Positions 49,891 to 57,682 of a DNA stretch of 64,000 nt are shown here, in pieces; within the stretch, counting starts at the first letter, position 1, and the number at the start of each line of letters is the position of its first letter. Where the stretch lies: contig NZ_BBXG01000003.1 in the NCBI RefSeq assembly GCF_001570605.1, positions 397,252-461,251 on the forward strand, written 5' to 3'. Under the pieces are notes generated by a model that saw only the letters and a program-made list of their open reading frames with translations, had not been told where the DNA came from and made no database searches. This DNA comes from Herbidospora cretacea. GTDB lineage: Bacteria; Actinomycetota; Actinomycetes; Streptosporangiales; Streptosporangiaceae. Both the position numbers and the translations under genes were made by a program.

Positions 49891-51258
49891 GTGCGCGTAC
49901 GAGCGATGCATTTGTTTGTTGCATTCCTGGCGGTGATTTCCATCACATCGACGGCGAATCCGGCACATGCCGATTTCAGCCCCGTCACCGACGAGCCCTT
50001 CGTCCCCCACGCCCAGCCGGCCGACGCGCAGGTGCCCCGGCCGGGCTGTGTCACCACCCTGACCGATCCCGCCGTCGCCACCGGGAGCACCCCGGCGGTC
50101 CAGGTCGTCTACGCCTGGAGCGAGGAGTTCGGCAACCGCTATGACCAGTTCGCCGACCGGATCGCCACGATCGTCGACCGCGTCGACTGGTCGCTGGACC
50201 AGTCGACCGACTACGACCAGCACGTCAAGCTGAGCTGCCGGTCGGGCCAGGCCGACTTCGCCCGGTCCCTGGTCGTCCCCGAGAAGATCGAGAACGCGGT
50301 GATCGGCGGCGACACCCCAGCCCACGTCATCGAGCAGGACCTGGTGGCGGCCGGTTACGACCCCGGCAACCGGACCTACATGGTCTTCGAGGACTTCCAA
50401 GGCGGGGCGGTCGCCCACTGCGACGTGCTCTGCGTGGCGGTGACCGACGAATGGGACAGCGCCGCCATGCTGCACGAGTTCATCCACCTGTTCGACGTCG
50501 ACCACGCCAAGGTGACGGAGGCGGTCCTGCACGAGGACGCCGACGTCATGTCGACGCCCTGGCACACCTGGTCGGTGGACCAGGAGTTCAACAACTACTA
50601 CGACCCGAGCGAGCTCACTGCGCTGTTCTACACGAGCAGCTATCCGCACCAGCGCAGGGCCAACCTGGCGACCTGGTCCATGCTCACCGCGCCGGTCTGC
50701 TGCGACGTCGGCTACAGCAACGACCTGCTGACCGCGCAGGAGCGCACCGTCGAGGCGGACGCCCCCTACGCCTACCCGACCGGGTTCGGCGTGTCCGGCG
50801 GGGGATGGATGCAGGTCACCCCGCCCGGACCGGAGAACGCGGTGTCGGCCCGCTACTACGACGGGCGGCGGTCGCTGACGATGAACGTCCAGTCGTGGGC
50901 TGACGGGGTGCTGTCGGTCACCCGTAGGCCGGCGGTGACGCCGGGGCGGCGGTACAAGTTCTTCGCCCGGCTGACGACGACGGGCTCGGGCTCGGTCAAG
51001 TTACGGCTGACCTGGTACAACGCGGCGGGCGTGGCGCTGTCGAGCAGTGACGGCGCGCTCAGCGCCCTGACCCCCGACTGGGCCGAGTACAACGTGTCGG
51101 CGGTCGCGCCGGCGGGGGCGGCGAGCGTGCAGGCCTCGGTGGTGAGCCCGGCGGGGCAGTCGTTCGCCTACGCGCTGGACGCCCTCCAGCTCAACAGGTG
51201 CGACAACGGCCGCACGCCCGACGGGTGCAGGCTCGACAGCGGCCTGGCCACTCCCTGA
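49891..51258 (+). CDS. secreted HExxH metalloprotease-like protein with C-terminal carbohydrate-binding-like domain
   Basis: 455 residues. Signal peptide MHLFVAFLAVISITSTANPA. The catalytic candidate is LHEFIHLFDVDHAK (about residues 210-223), an HExxHxxxxxH motif in which the usual metzincin glycine is replaced by Asp. Several cysteines in the core (AHCDVLCVAV, PVCCDVG) suggest disulphides. From about residue 305 a jelly-roll domain follows (ARYYDGRRSLTMNVQSW to SFAYALDALQLNRCD), like secreted carbohydrate-binding modules. GTG 49891 follows GGAGG. Protease activity is inference from the motif alone. Confidence 0.78.
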   Translation: MRVRAMHLFVAFLAVISITSTANPAHADFSPVTDEPFVPHAQPADAQVPRPGCVTTLTDPAVATGSTPAVQVVYAWSEEFGNRYDQFADRIATIVDRVDWSLDQSTDYDQHVKLSCRSGQADFARSLVVPEKIENAVIGGDTPAHVIEQDLVAAGYDPGNRTYMVFEDFQGGAVAHCDVLCVAVTDEWDSAAMLHEFIHLFDVDHAKVTEAVLHEDADVMSTPWHTWSVDQEFNNYYDPSELTALFYTSSYPHQRRANLATWSMLTAPVCCDVGYSNDLLTAQERTVEADAPYAYPTGFGVSGGGWMQVTPPGPENAVSARYYDGRRSLTMNVQSWADGVLSVTRRPAVTPGRRYKFFARLTTTGSGSVKLRLTWYNAAGVALSSSDGALSALTPDWAEYNVSAVAPAGAASVQASVVSPAGQSFAYALDALQLNRCDNGRTPDGCRLDSGLATP

Positions 51259-51283
51259 CGCAGGGCGCACCACGAAGACGCCG

Positions 51284-51314
51284 TTCTCCGGCCGCATGCC
51301 ACGCGGCCGGAGAA
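51284..51314. terminator. 12-bp stem terminator
   Basis: TTCTCCGGCCGC (51284-51295) pairs with GCGGCCGGAGAA (51303-51314) over 7 bases, between the protease gene and the convergent EPS operon. Confidence 0.8.
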
Positions 51315-51379
51315 TGCGCCGTTGATTTCCGTCGGGAATATATTCGCGCTTTTCGTCCGGGCCCTCGTGGAGTTCTTCT

Positions 51380-52630
51380 TCACCGGAACGTCATCCGGCT
51401 CTCGGGGTAGGGCGAACGCGGCCGTGCCGGGGCGAAATTCAACACCCCGCCGACCACCCGCGCCTTGACCCGCCCGAGTTGCCCGGTCGCCTGGGTGAGC
51501 GCGTCCCGGCGGGTCCGCCCGGCGCGGGCGACCAGCAGCACCCCGTCGCACACCGTCGCCAGCACCGACGCGTCGGTCACCGGCAGCAGCGGGGGCGCGT
51601 CCACGATCACCAGGTCGTGGTCGGCCGTCAGGTCGGACATCACCCGGAGCATCCCCGGCGAACCCGCCAGTTCGCTGGGGTTCGGCGGGATCCGGCCGCT
51701 CGGCAGGACGTCGACGTCCCGCCACCGCCGCAGCGCCTCGGGCAGCCGCGCCGAGCCGGCCAGCACGTCGGTCAGCCCCATCGCAGGCTCCAGGCCCAGG
51801 CACCGGGCGATCGAGGGCCGCCGCAGGTCGGCGTCGACCAGCGCGACCCGCCGGCCCGTCTGGGCGACGGCCAGCGCCAGGTTGATCGCCAGGGTCGACT
51901 TGCCCTCGCCGGTCCCGCTGCTCGTGACCAGCAGCGAGCGCGGGCGCCCGTCCACCCCCACGAACTGCAGGTTGGTGCGCAGGGCGCGGAACGCCTCGGT
52001 GACGGCCAGGGGCTGCCGCCGGTCGCGCCCGATGACGCCCAGCGTGGGCGCGCCGATCGCGGCGGCGAGGTCGTCGCTGTCGGCGACGGCCGTGTCCAGC
52101 CGGGAGCGCAGCATCAGCAGGCCGTAGGCGAACACCAGGCCCAGGAGGATCCCGGCCGCCACGTTGATCGGCGGCTTGGGCGACACGGGCGAGACGGGCA
52201 CCGTCGCCGGATCGATCACCGCCACCTTGATCGCCGGCCGGTTCCCGAGGGTGTGGATCAGCCCGCTGAGCTCGTCGCCGATCCGGTTGGCGACGCGCGC
52301 GGCGCGGGCGGGGTCGGAGTCGGTCACGATCGCCCGCAGCAGCACCGTCCCGGGCACCGTCTCGGCCCGCACGTTGCCCGCCAGCGCCGCCGGGTCGAGA
52401 CGCTCGGTCACGGCGATCTCCAGCAGCAGCCGCCTGCTGGTCACCAGCCCGGCGTAGGACTTCAGCCGCTGCTGCGACAGCGCGTCCCTCTGGTCGATCA
52501 TCATCGAGGCCGTGGCGGCGTACTTGACCGGCATGTGCCCGGTCACCAGCAGCGCGCACCCCGCCCCGCCGACGGCGGCGAGCAGCAGGATCCACCAGCC
52601 CCGGCGCACCAGCCGGACCCCTTCCCTCAT
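51380..52630 (-). CDS. Wzz/CpsD-like exopolysaccharide co-polymerase and ATPase
   Basis: 416 residues. It has a Wzz-type N-terminal domain with helix (GWWILLLAAVGGAGCALLV), a periplasmic loop and second helix (NVAAGILLGLVFAYGLLML), then a BY-kinase ATPase: Walker A TSSGTGEGKSTLAINLA, Walker A' VALVDADLRRPS, Walker B LVIVDAPPLLPV. The C-terminal tyrosine cluster of true kinases is missing (only SPYPES remains). It would control polymer length. The ATG overlaps the MraY-like gene stop (ATGA). Confidence 0.87.
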   Translation of the reverse strand: MREGVRLVRRGWWILLLAAVGGAGCALLVTGHMPVKYAATASMMIDQRDALSQQRLKSYAGLVTSRRLLLEIAVTERLDPAALAGNVRAETVPGTVLLRAIVTDSDPARAARVANRIGDELSGLIHTLGNRPAIKVAVIDPATVPVSPVSPKPPINVAAGILLGLVFAYGLLMLRSRLDTAVADSDDLAAAIGAPTLGVIGRDRRQPLAVTEAFRALRTNLQFVGVDGRPRSLLVTSSGTGEGKSTLAINLALAVAQTGRRVALVDADLRRPSIARCLGLEPAMGLTDVLAGSARLPEALRRWRDVDVLPSGRIPPNPSELAGSPGMLRVMSDLTADHDLVIVDAPPLLPVTDASVLATVCDGVLLVARAGRTRRDALTQATGQLGRVKARVVGGVLNFAPARPRSPYPESRMTFR

Positions 52631-53616
52631 GCCGCCACCGCCACCCGGTAGACGTCGACCTGCTGGAACGCGAGCACCCCGGCGACCGCCGCGCCGCCCG
52701 CGCCGAACAGCGCGACGAGCGGCGGGACCACGCCCGAGGTCACCGCCACGCCCATGACGCCGCTCACCCCCGCGCTCGCCGAGAGAACGAAGACGATCAC
52801 CGGCACGGGCAGCCCGACCCGGCGCAGCCGATGGGCCACGTGGTCGGTGCCGCCGCGGGTGAGCGGCCGGTGGTGGAGGGCGCGCGCCAGCAGCACCACC
52901 CCGGTGTCGACCGTCGCGGTGAACGTCGCCAGCAGCGCCCCGGCCGGCGCCCGCGCGGCCCCGTCGAAGACCAGCAGGGACACGCCGGCGACGGTGAAGC
53001 CGACGAACAGCGAGCCGCAGTCGCCCATGAACATCCGCGCCGGGCTCCAGTTGTGGACGAGGAACCCGGCGGCGGCCCCGGCCAGCGCGAACGGCACCAG
53101 CGCCACCCGCCCCGCCCCGGCGGCCAGCGCGGCGGCCCCGAGGGTCAGGCCGGTCACCACGGTCACCGTGCCGAGGGCGCCGTCCATGTTGTCGAGGAGG
53201 TTGAACGCGTTGGCCGCGAACACCAGCCAGGCCGCCGTCAGCGCCGTGTCGAGCCACAGGACGCCGGTCAGGTCGGCGCGCACCCCGTTGACCGCGACGA
53301 GGAGGGCGGCGGGGGTCTCCACGGCGAGCCGGGGCAGCCGTCCCAGCGGGCGGGCGTCGTCGATCAGGCCGACCAGGGCGAACACCAGCCCGCCGAAGAT
53401 CAGGGCGCGGACCCGCGGGTCGTCGCTCACGCCGAGGGCCGTGCCGAGGATGATGGCCGGGCCGCCCAGGCAGGGGGTCGGGGACAGGTGCGCCTTGTGG
53501 CCGCCGGGGTGGTCGACCAGCCCGACCCGCAGGGCCAGGCGGCGCAGCGGCACGATGGCCAGCGCGCCCACGGCGGTCGCCGAGACGGCCGTGCTGAGCA
53601 CGATCGCGGGGTTCAC
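52627..53616 (-). CDS. MraY/WecA-family undecaprenyl-phosphate glycosyl-1-phosphate transferase
   Basis: 329 residues, about 10-11 helices. Conserved blocks are LVDHPGGHKAHLSPTPCLGG, GLIDDARPLGRL (the Mg2+ aspartates), NAFNLLDNMDGALG, FMGDCGSLFVGF and HHRPLTRGGTDHVAHRLR. It starts a polymer by putting sugar-1-phosphate on the lipid carrier. Sugar unknown. GTG 53616 overlaps the epimerase stop, and the 3' end overlaps the Wzz-like gene. Confidence 0.92.
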   Translation of the reverse strand: MNPAIVLSTAVSATAVGALAIVPLRRLALRVGLVDHPGGHKAHLSPTPCLGGPAIILGTALGVSDDPRVRALIFGGLVFALVGLIDDARPLGRLPRLAVETPAALLVAVNGVRADLTGVLWLDTALTAAWLVFAANAFNLLDNMDGALGTVTVVTGLTLGAAALAAGAGRVALVPFALAGAAAGFLVHNWSPARMFMGDCGSLFVGFTVAGVSLLVFDGAARAPAGALLATFTATVDTGVVLLARALHHRPLTRGGTDHVAHRLRRVGLPVPVIVFVLSASAGVSGVMGVAVTSGVVPPLVALFGAGGAAVAGVLAFQQVDVYRVAVAA

Positions 53617-54395
53617 CGGACCCGGGCCTCGCTGATCGTGTCGAGCAGGATCTCGTCCAGGTCGCGGCGGGGCCGCCAGCCGGTCAGCGCCCGCAGCCGC
53701 GAGGCGTCGGCCACCCGGGCCGCCGGTTCCGCGGCGCCGCCGTGGAAGGTGATGCCCGACGGGCTCCCGGCCAGCTCGACGACGGCCTTGGCCAGCTCCA
53801 GCACGCTGACCTCCTCGTCGGTCCCGACGTCGAAGATGCCGCCGAGCGCGAACGGCTCGTCGAGCAGCAGCGTCAGCGCCTCCACCACGTCGCGGACATG
53901 GGTGAGACACCGCGTCCGCGACCCGTCGCCCGGCACGACCAGGTCCACCCCGGTCAGCGCCTGCCGGATCAGCCTCGGCACCAGGTGCTCGTCGCCCTGC
54001 CGCGGCCCGGCCACGTCGAACAGCCGCGCGACCACGACGAGCAGGTCCTTCTCGGTCCGGGACGTCGCCCCGGGCCGCCCCTCGCCGGAGGTGTGGTCGC
54101 CGGTGCCCACCAGGACCTTGCGCCCGTGCCGCCGGGCCGCGTCGAGCACCGCCCCGCCCCCCGCCAGATGGACGACCGCGTCACACCCGCCGACCAGCTC
54201 GTCGACCAGCGGCGCGTCCAGGACCGATCCCTGGAGGAAGGTCAGCGCCGGGTGCCCGCGCAGATGCCGCAGGTTGGCCGCCGGCCCGGTGGACAGATCG
54301 TCGAGGACGGTGACCGTGTCCCCCCGGGCGAGCAGGGCCCCGGTCAGGTGGGAGCCGACGAAACCGCTGCCCCCGGTGATCAGATGGTGCGCCAC
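53613..54395 (-). CDS. short NAD-dependent epimerase/dehydratase-like protein lacking YxxxK
   Basis: 260 residues. It has the Rossmann start HLITGGSGFVGSHLTGALL, VLDDLSTGPAANLRHL and CDAVVHLAGG, then GTDEEVSVLELAKAVVELAG and a C-terminal GWRPRRDLDEIL. Normal relatives are 310-340 residues and have a serine and YxxxK between these parts. Here LVGTGDHTSGEGRPGATSRT takes that place, so the active-site Tyr/Lys is absent. It is probably inactive, or acts as a binding or regulatory protein. GTG 54395 has AGGAG. Confidence 0.75.
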   Translation of the reverse strand: MAHHLITGGSGFVGSHLTGALLARGDTVTVLDDLSTGPAANLRHLRGHPALTFLQGSVLDAPLVDELVGGCDAVVHLAGGGAVLDAARRHGRKVLVGTGDHTSGEGRPGATSRTEKDLLVVVARLFDVAGPRQGDEHLVPRLIRQALTGVDLVVPGDGSRTRCLTHVRDVVEALTLLLDEPFALGGIFDVGTDEEVSVLELAKAVVELAGSPSGITFHGGAAEPAARVADASRLRALTGWRPRRDLDEILLDTISEARVR

Positions 54396-54696
54396 GGTGC
54401 TCCTCGCTGTCGGGTGGGCGAGAGAGACGGTAGGGACGCCGCGATCACGACTCGGAGGTGCCACGCGCGGGCTTGCGCCGCCTTTTGCGCAAATATTGGA
54501 CACCCGAGCAGGTCGCTCCCGCCCACCCCGGCGACGGGTTGAATGGGGTCAAACCGGGTCACCGTGGCAAACGGGCCGCTAATCCTTCGCAAGCGGTTGA
54601 CATTCCCGCTGGTGAACGCCTCTCCGCGGGCTCCGCCTCGGCGAGACTGCCCGCCGGGCAGACATACCGCAACGGGGCGAAACGGGGGGCCGGGCC
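54396..54696. other. 301-bp divergent intergenic region
   Basis: It separates the epimerase operon from the glycosyltransferase. A perfect palindrome TTTGCGCAAA lies at 54484-54493. No gene or RNA was recognised. An ORF at 54458-54727 on the plus strand lacks codon bias. Confidence 0.5.
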
Positions 54697-55734
54697 ATGG
54701 GTGAGCGCATCAGGGTCATGCGGGTGATCACAGAGCTGGACGCCGGGGGACCCGCGCTCCAGGCCGTCACGCTGCTCGACCACCTCGACCCCGGCCGGTT
54801 CGAGCAGCGCCTCTACACCGCCACGCCGCACGACCGGGCGCACCTCCTGCCCGAGGACGGCCCGCGCGCGCTGGCCCGGCTGGTCGGCGAGATGCGCCGG
54901 TTCCGGCCGGACATCGTGCACACCCACACCGCCAGGGCGGGCGCGCTGGGCCGGACGGCGGCGCGGATGACCGGGGTCCCGGCGCGCGTCCACACCTTCG
55001 ACGTCCACCCCCGCAGGCCCGCGGTCGAGCGGCGGCTGGCCAGGTTCAGCGAGCGGCTCATCGCCGACGGCGCCCAGGTCCGCGACGACCTGCTCGCCGC
55101 CGGGGTGGGCACCCCCGGTCAGTACGTCGTGGTCAGACCCGGCGTGCGGACGGGAGCCCGGCCGAGCCGCGAGGTGGCGCGGGCCCGGCTGGGGCTGCCG
55201 GCCGACGTGCCCGTGGTGGCCTACGTCGGGCGGATCACCAAGCAGCGGCGGCCCGACCGGTTCCTGGACACGATCGCGCTCGTGCTGCGCGGGCTGCCGA
55301 TGACGAAGGTCGTCGTGGTCGGCGGCGGCGAGCTGGCCACCGACACCCGGGCCAAGGCGGGCCGGTTCGGCGACGCCATCGGGTTCTTCGGCCGCCGCGC
55401 CGACCTGGACGTCGTCCACGCCGCGACCGACGTCATGCTGCTGACCAGCGACTACGAGGGCATCCCGCTGGAGCTGGTCAGGGCCGCCGCCGCCGGGGTG
55501 CCCGCCGTCGCCACGCGGGTGGGCGGGGTGCCCGAGGTCGTCGACGACCGGGTGACCGGGCTGCTCACCGAGCCCGACCCGGGGCTGCTGGCCGCCTCGG
55601 TCGTCCGGATCCTGCGCGACCCCGGCTACGCGGGGCGTCTCGGGGAGGCCGCCGCCGAGAAGGCCAGGCTCTATTTCGGGCTGCCCCGGTTCGTCGACCA
55701 GATGTCGGGCGTCTACGAACGACTGGTCACCTGA
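54697..55734 (+). CDS. GT4-family glycosyltransferase
   Basis: 345 residues, GT-B fold. RFRPDIVHTHTARAGALGR is the N-terminal half signature, and LTSDYEGIPLELVRAAAAGV with PAVATRVGGVPEVVDD is the E-x7-E catalytic block at about residues 250-290. Retaining transfer of a hexose from a nucleotide sugar is expected. It faces away from the EPS operon but belongs to it by function. GGGG-rich ribosome site. The 3' end overlaps the SDR gene by 8 bases. Confidence 0.9.
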   Translation: MGERIRVMRVITELDAGGPALQAVTLLDHLDPGRFEQRLYTATPHDRAHLLPEDGPRALARLVGEMRRFRPDIVHTHTARAGALGRTAARMTGVPARVHTFDVHPRRPAVERRLARFSERLIADGAQVRDDLLAAGVGTPGQYVVVRPGVRTGARPSREVARARLGLPADVPVVAYVGRITKQRRPDRFLDTIALVLRGLPMTKVVVVGGGELATDTRAKAGRFGDAIGFFGRRADLDVVHAATDVMLLTSDYEGIPLELVRAAAAGVPAVATRVGGVPEVVDDRVTGLLTEPDPGLLAASVVRILRDPGYAGRLGEAAAEKARLYFGLPRFVDQMSGVYERLVT

Positions 55735-56485
55735 AGCGGCGGCCGATGTGGGTGGAGATGCGGGCGGTCAGGTTCTGCGGCAGCAGCCGCCCGACGCCGA
55801 CGATCACCTTGTAGCGCGGGTCGGGCACGCTGACGACCTTGCCGAGGGCCAGGTCGCGCATCGCGGTCCGCACCACGGGGTCGGCCTCCAGCCAGAGGTA
55901 CTTCGGGATGCTGGTGGTGTCCATGCCGGCCCGCTGGTGGAACTCGGTGTGCACGAAGCCGGGGCAGAGCGCCATCACCCGCACCCCGTCGGCGTTGGTC
56001 TCGGCGGCGACCGCGCCGCTGAAGTTGACCACCCAGGCCTTGGACGCGCCGTAGGTGCCCCGGGTGAAGAACGCCGCCACCGACGCCACGTTGATCACCC
56101 CGCCGCGGCCCTTGGCCCGCATGTGGGGGAGGGCGGCGTAGGTGAGCCGCAGCACCGCCTCGCAGTGGACCTTCATCATGGTGAGCTCGTCTTCGACCGG
56201 CGCGCTGAGGAACATCGCCCGGTTGCCGAACCCGGCGTTGTTGACCAGCAGGTCGACGCCCTCGCGCAGCCGCTCCTCGACGACCTTCAGGCCGTCGTCG
56301 GTCGACAGGTCGGCGGGCAGCACCTCGGCGTCGACGCCGTAGCGGCGGGCGACCAGCGCGGCCTGCTCGGCCAGCCGGTCGCGGTCGCGGGCGACCAGCA
56401 CGAGAGAGAAGCCGTCGGCGGCCAGGCGGCGGGCGAACGCCGCGCCGATCCCGGCGGTCGCGCCGGTGACGAGTGCGGTGGGCAT
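55727..56485 (-). CDS. short-chain dehydrogenase/reductase
   Basis: 252 residues. TGATAGIGAAFARRLA (TGxxxGIG cofactor motif), LVNNAGFGN, the catalytic serine in INVASVAAFFTRG and YGASKAW (YxxxK). Typical of the DltE/YohF-like classical SDRs that reduce ketones with NADPH. The C-terminal tail LPQNLTARISTHIGRRF is basic. ATG 56485 lies 7 bases from a TAGGCT -10, so it is probably leaderless. Confidence 0.92.
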   Translation of the reverse strand: MPTALVTGATAGIGAAFARRLAADGFSLVLVARDRDRLAEQAALVARRYGVDAEVLPADLSTDDGLKVVEERLREGVDLLVNNAGFGNRAMFLSAPVEDELTMMKVHCEAVLRLTYAALPHMRAKGRGGVINVASVAAFFTRGTYGASKAWVVNFSGAVAAETNADGVRVMALCPGFVHTEFHQRAGMDTTSIPKYLWLEADPVVRTAMRDLALGKVVSVPDPRYKVIVGVGRLLPQNLTARISTHIGRRFR

Positions 56486-56968
56486 GGCCCGCAGCCTAGC
56501 CCCCCGACCGGACGCGTCTCGCGTGGCGCGAGAGATCACCGCCGCACCAGTCGTCCCGTACGCCACGGTTCACGCTTTTCGATACGTCCGAATTAGCGTG
56601 CAGAACCCGGGATAAGCCGGTGCCGATATTGGCCGGGGATTCGGCTCCCCACCGCCTCTCCGAGCCTGACGTGCGCCGATTCGTCGCTTTGCCGCAGGTC
56701 ACATATCCTTCGCCGAGTTCACGTATCACCGATAGATCTGAGGGAAGTGCGACTTACGCCCGTCTTATCCTTTGCGGCCTACGCTGCCGCCGCACGTTGG
56801 GTGTTCTGGCAAGCGGTCGCCGCCGCCCTATGATCACGTCACAACTGCGGCTAAGATCCGGGCAAGATTTGGTCAAGTTTTCCAAGATGTAACAACCGTC
56901 CCGGTAGCGGGATACTTGGAAAACGGGCACTACTACCTCGTAGACCCGCAAAGCGGAGGTATGGCCCT
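56486..56968. other. 483-bp intergenic region with two-tier stem-loop
   Basis: It holds the TAGGCT leaderless -10 of the SDR gene (56498-56493, minus strand) and a strong inverted repeat before the lipoprotein gene (56877-56924). An ORF at 56620-56892 is a chance frame without family similarity. I see no RNA gene. Confidence 0.6.
56877..56924 (+). promoter_or_regulatory. two-tier inverted repeat in lipoprotein leader
   Basis: GTTTTCCAAG (56877-56886) pairs perfectly with CTTGGAAAAC (56915-56924). Inside it TCCCG (56899-56903) pairs with CGGGA (56908-56912). The ribosome site GGAGG begins at 56955, 31 bases downstream of the outer arm. It may be an operator or a folded leader. Confidence 0.65.
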
Positions 56969-57673
56969 GTGAAGACATGGCGGGCGGGGTCCGGCACGGC
57001 GGCGACCTTCGCGGTCGCTGCGCTGATGGCCGGTCTGTCCGGGTGCGGCGGCTCGGATTACACATTCGTGCGTGACTCGGGCGGCGGCACCTACTTCAAA
57101 GTCCCCGCGGCCTGGCATCAGGTCGATCAGAAATCCATCGACGCCGCGTTCCTCGGCGATCCGTCCTCGGCGACCAGCCAGGTGATGAAGGAGCGAATCT
57201 GGACCGTCGCCTACGACGGTCACGCACAGCCCTCCATCGACCACTTCTTCACCGGTGGGCCGGGAGGGCCGAACGAACCCTTCGCGTTCGCGATCGTGCA
57301 GACCCTCACCGAGGGACAGAAGCAGGACGTGTCGCTGAACGCCCTGCGCACCCTCCTGAACTTCCCCGTCACGATGACCCCGGCGGAGCTGGCTCAGAAG
57401 GAACAGGAAAAGGACTACCCGTACAAGAACTTCGAACTCACCGCCGACGACGTGCTCGAAGGCGACAACGGCGCGAAAGGCGTGCGCCTGCAGTTCAGCC
57501 TCCGTTACATGGGGGGCCCGCTGCAGACGTTCCAGCAGACGAGCTGGGTGTCGGCCGACGGCGGCAAGTTGTCGACGTTCCTGATCCGCTGCTCGGCGAC
57601 GTGTTTCCAGCAGCGCCAGGCCGAGTTCGACTCGATCGCGAAGTCGTTCAAGGTGAAGAACAACCTCGGGTAA
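56969..57673 (+). CDS. secreted lipoprotein, partner of FtsH-like protease
   Basis: 234 residues. Lipobox LSGCG (cysteine about residue 26). The mature protein looks like a PsbP/LpqN-type globular domain (FKVPAAWHQVDQKSID, then WVSADGGKLSTFLIRCSATC, ending IAKSFKVKNN). GTG 56969 follows AAGCGGAGGT. It is 9 bases from the FtsH-like gene with AAGGAG between, so the two are co-made. An outward-facing lipoprotein could guide substrates to the protease (inference). Confidence 0.85.
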   Translation: MKTWRAGSGTAATFAVAALMAGLSGCGGSDYTFVRDSGGGTYFKVPAAWHQVDQKSIDAAFLGDPSSATSQVMKERIWTVAYDGHAQPSIDHFFTGGPGGPNEPFAFAIVQTLTEGQKQDVSLNALRTLLNFPVTMTPAELAQKEQEKDYPYKNFELTADDVLEGDNGAKGVRLQFSLRYMGGPLQTFQQTSWVSADGGKLSTFLIRCSATCFQQRQAEFDSIAKSFKVKNNLG

Positions 57674-57682
57674 GGAGCCCAC

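Noticed and set aside
56620-56892. 90-residue ORF in the intergenic region
   Set aside because: No ribosome site, no codon bias, no family similarity; it overlaps the inverted repeat.
56961-56972. Second mini-ORF (M-A-L-stop) before the lipoprotein GTG
   Set aside because: Its ATG is only one or two bases from GGAGG, too close for initiation; the site suits the GTG at 56969.
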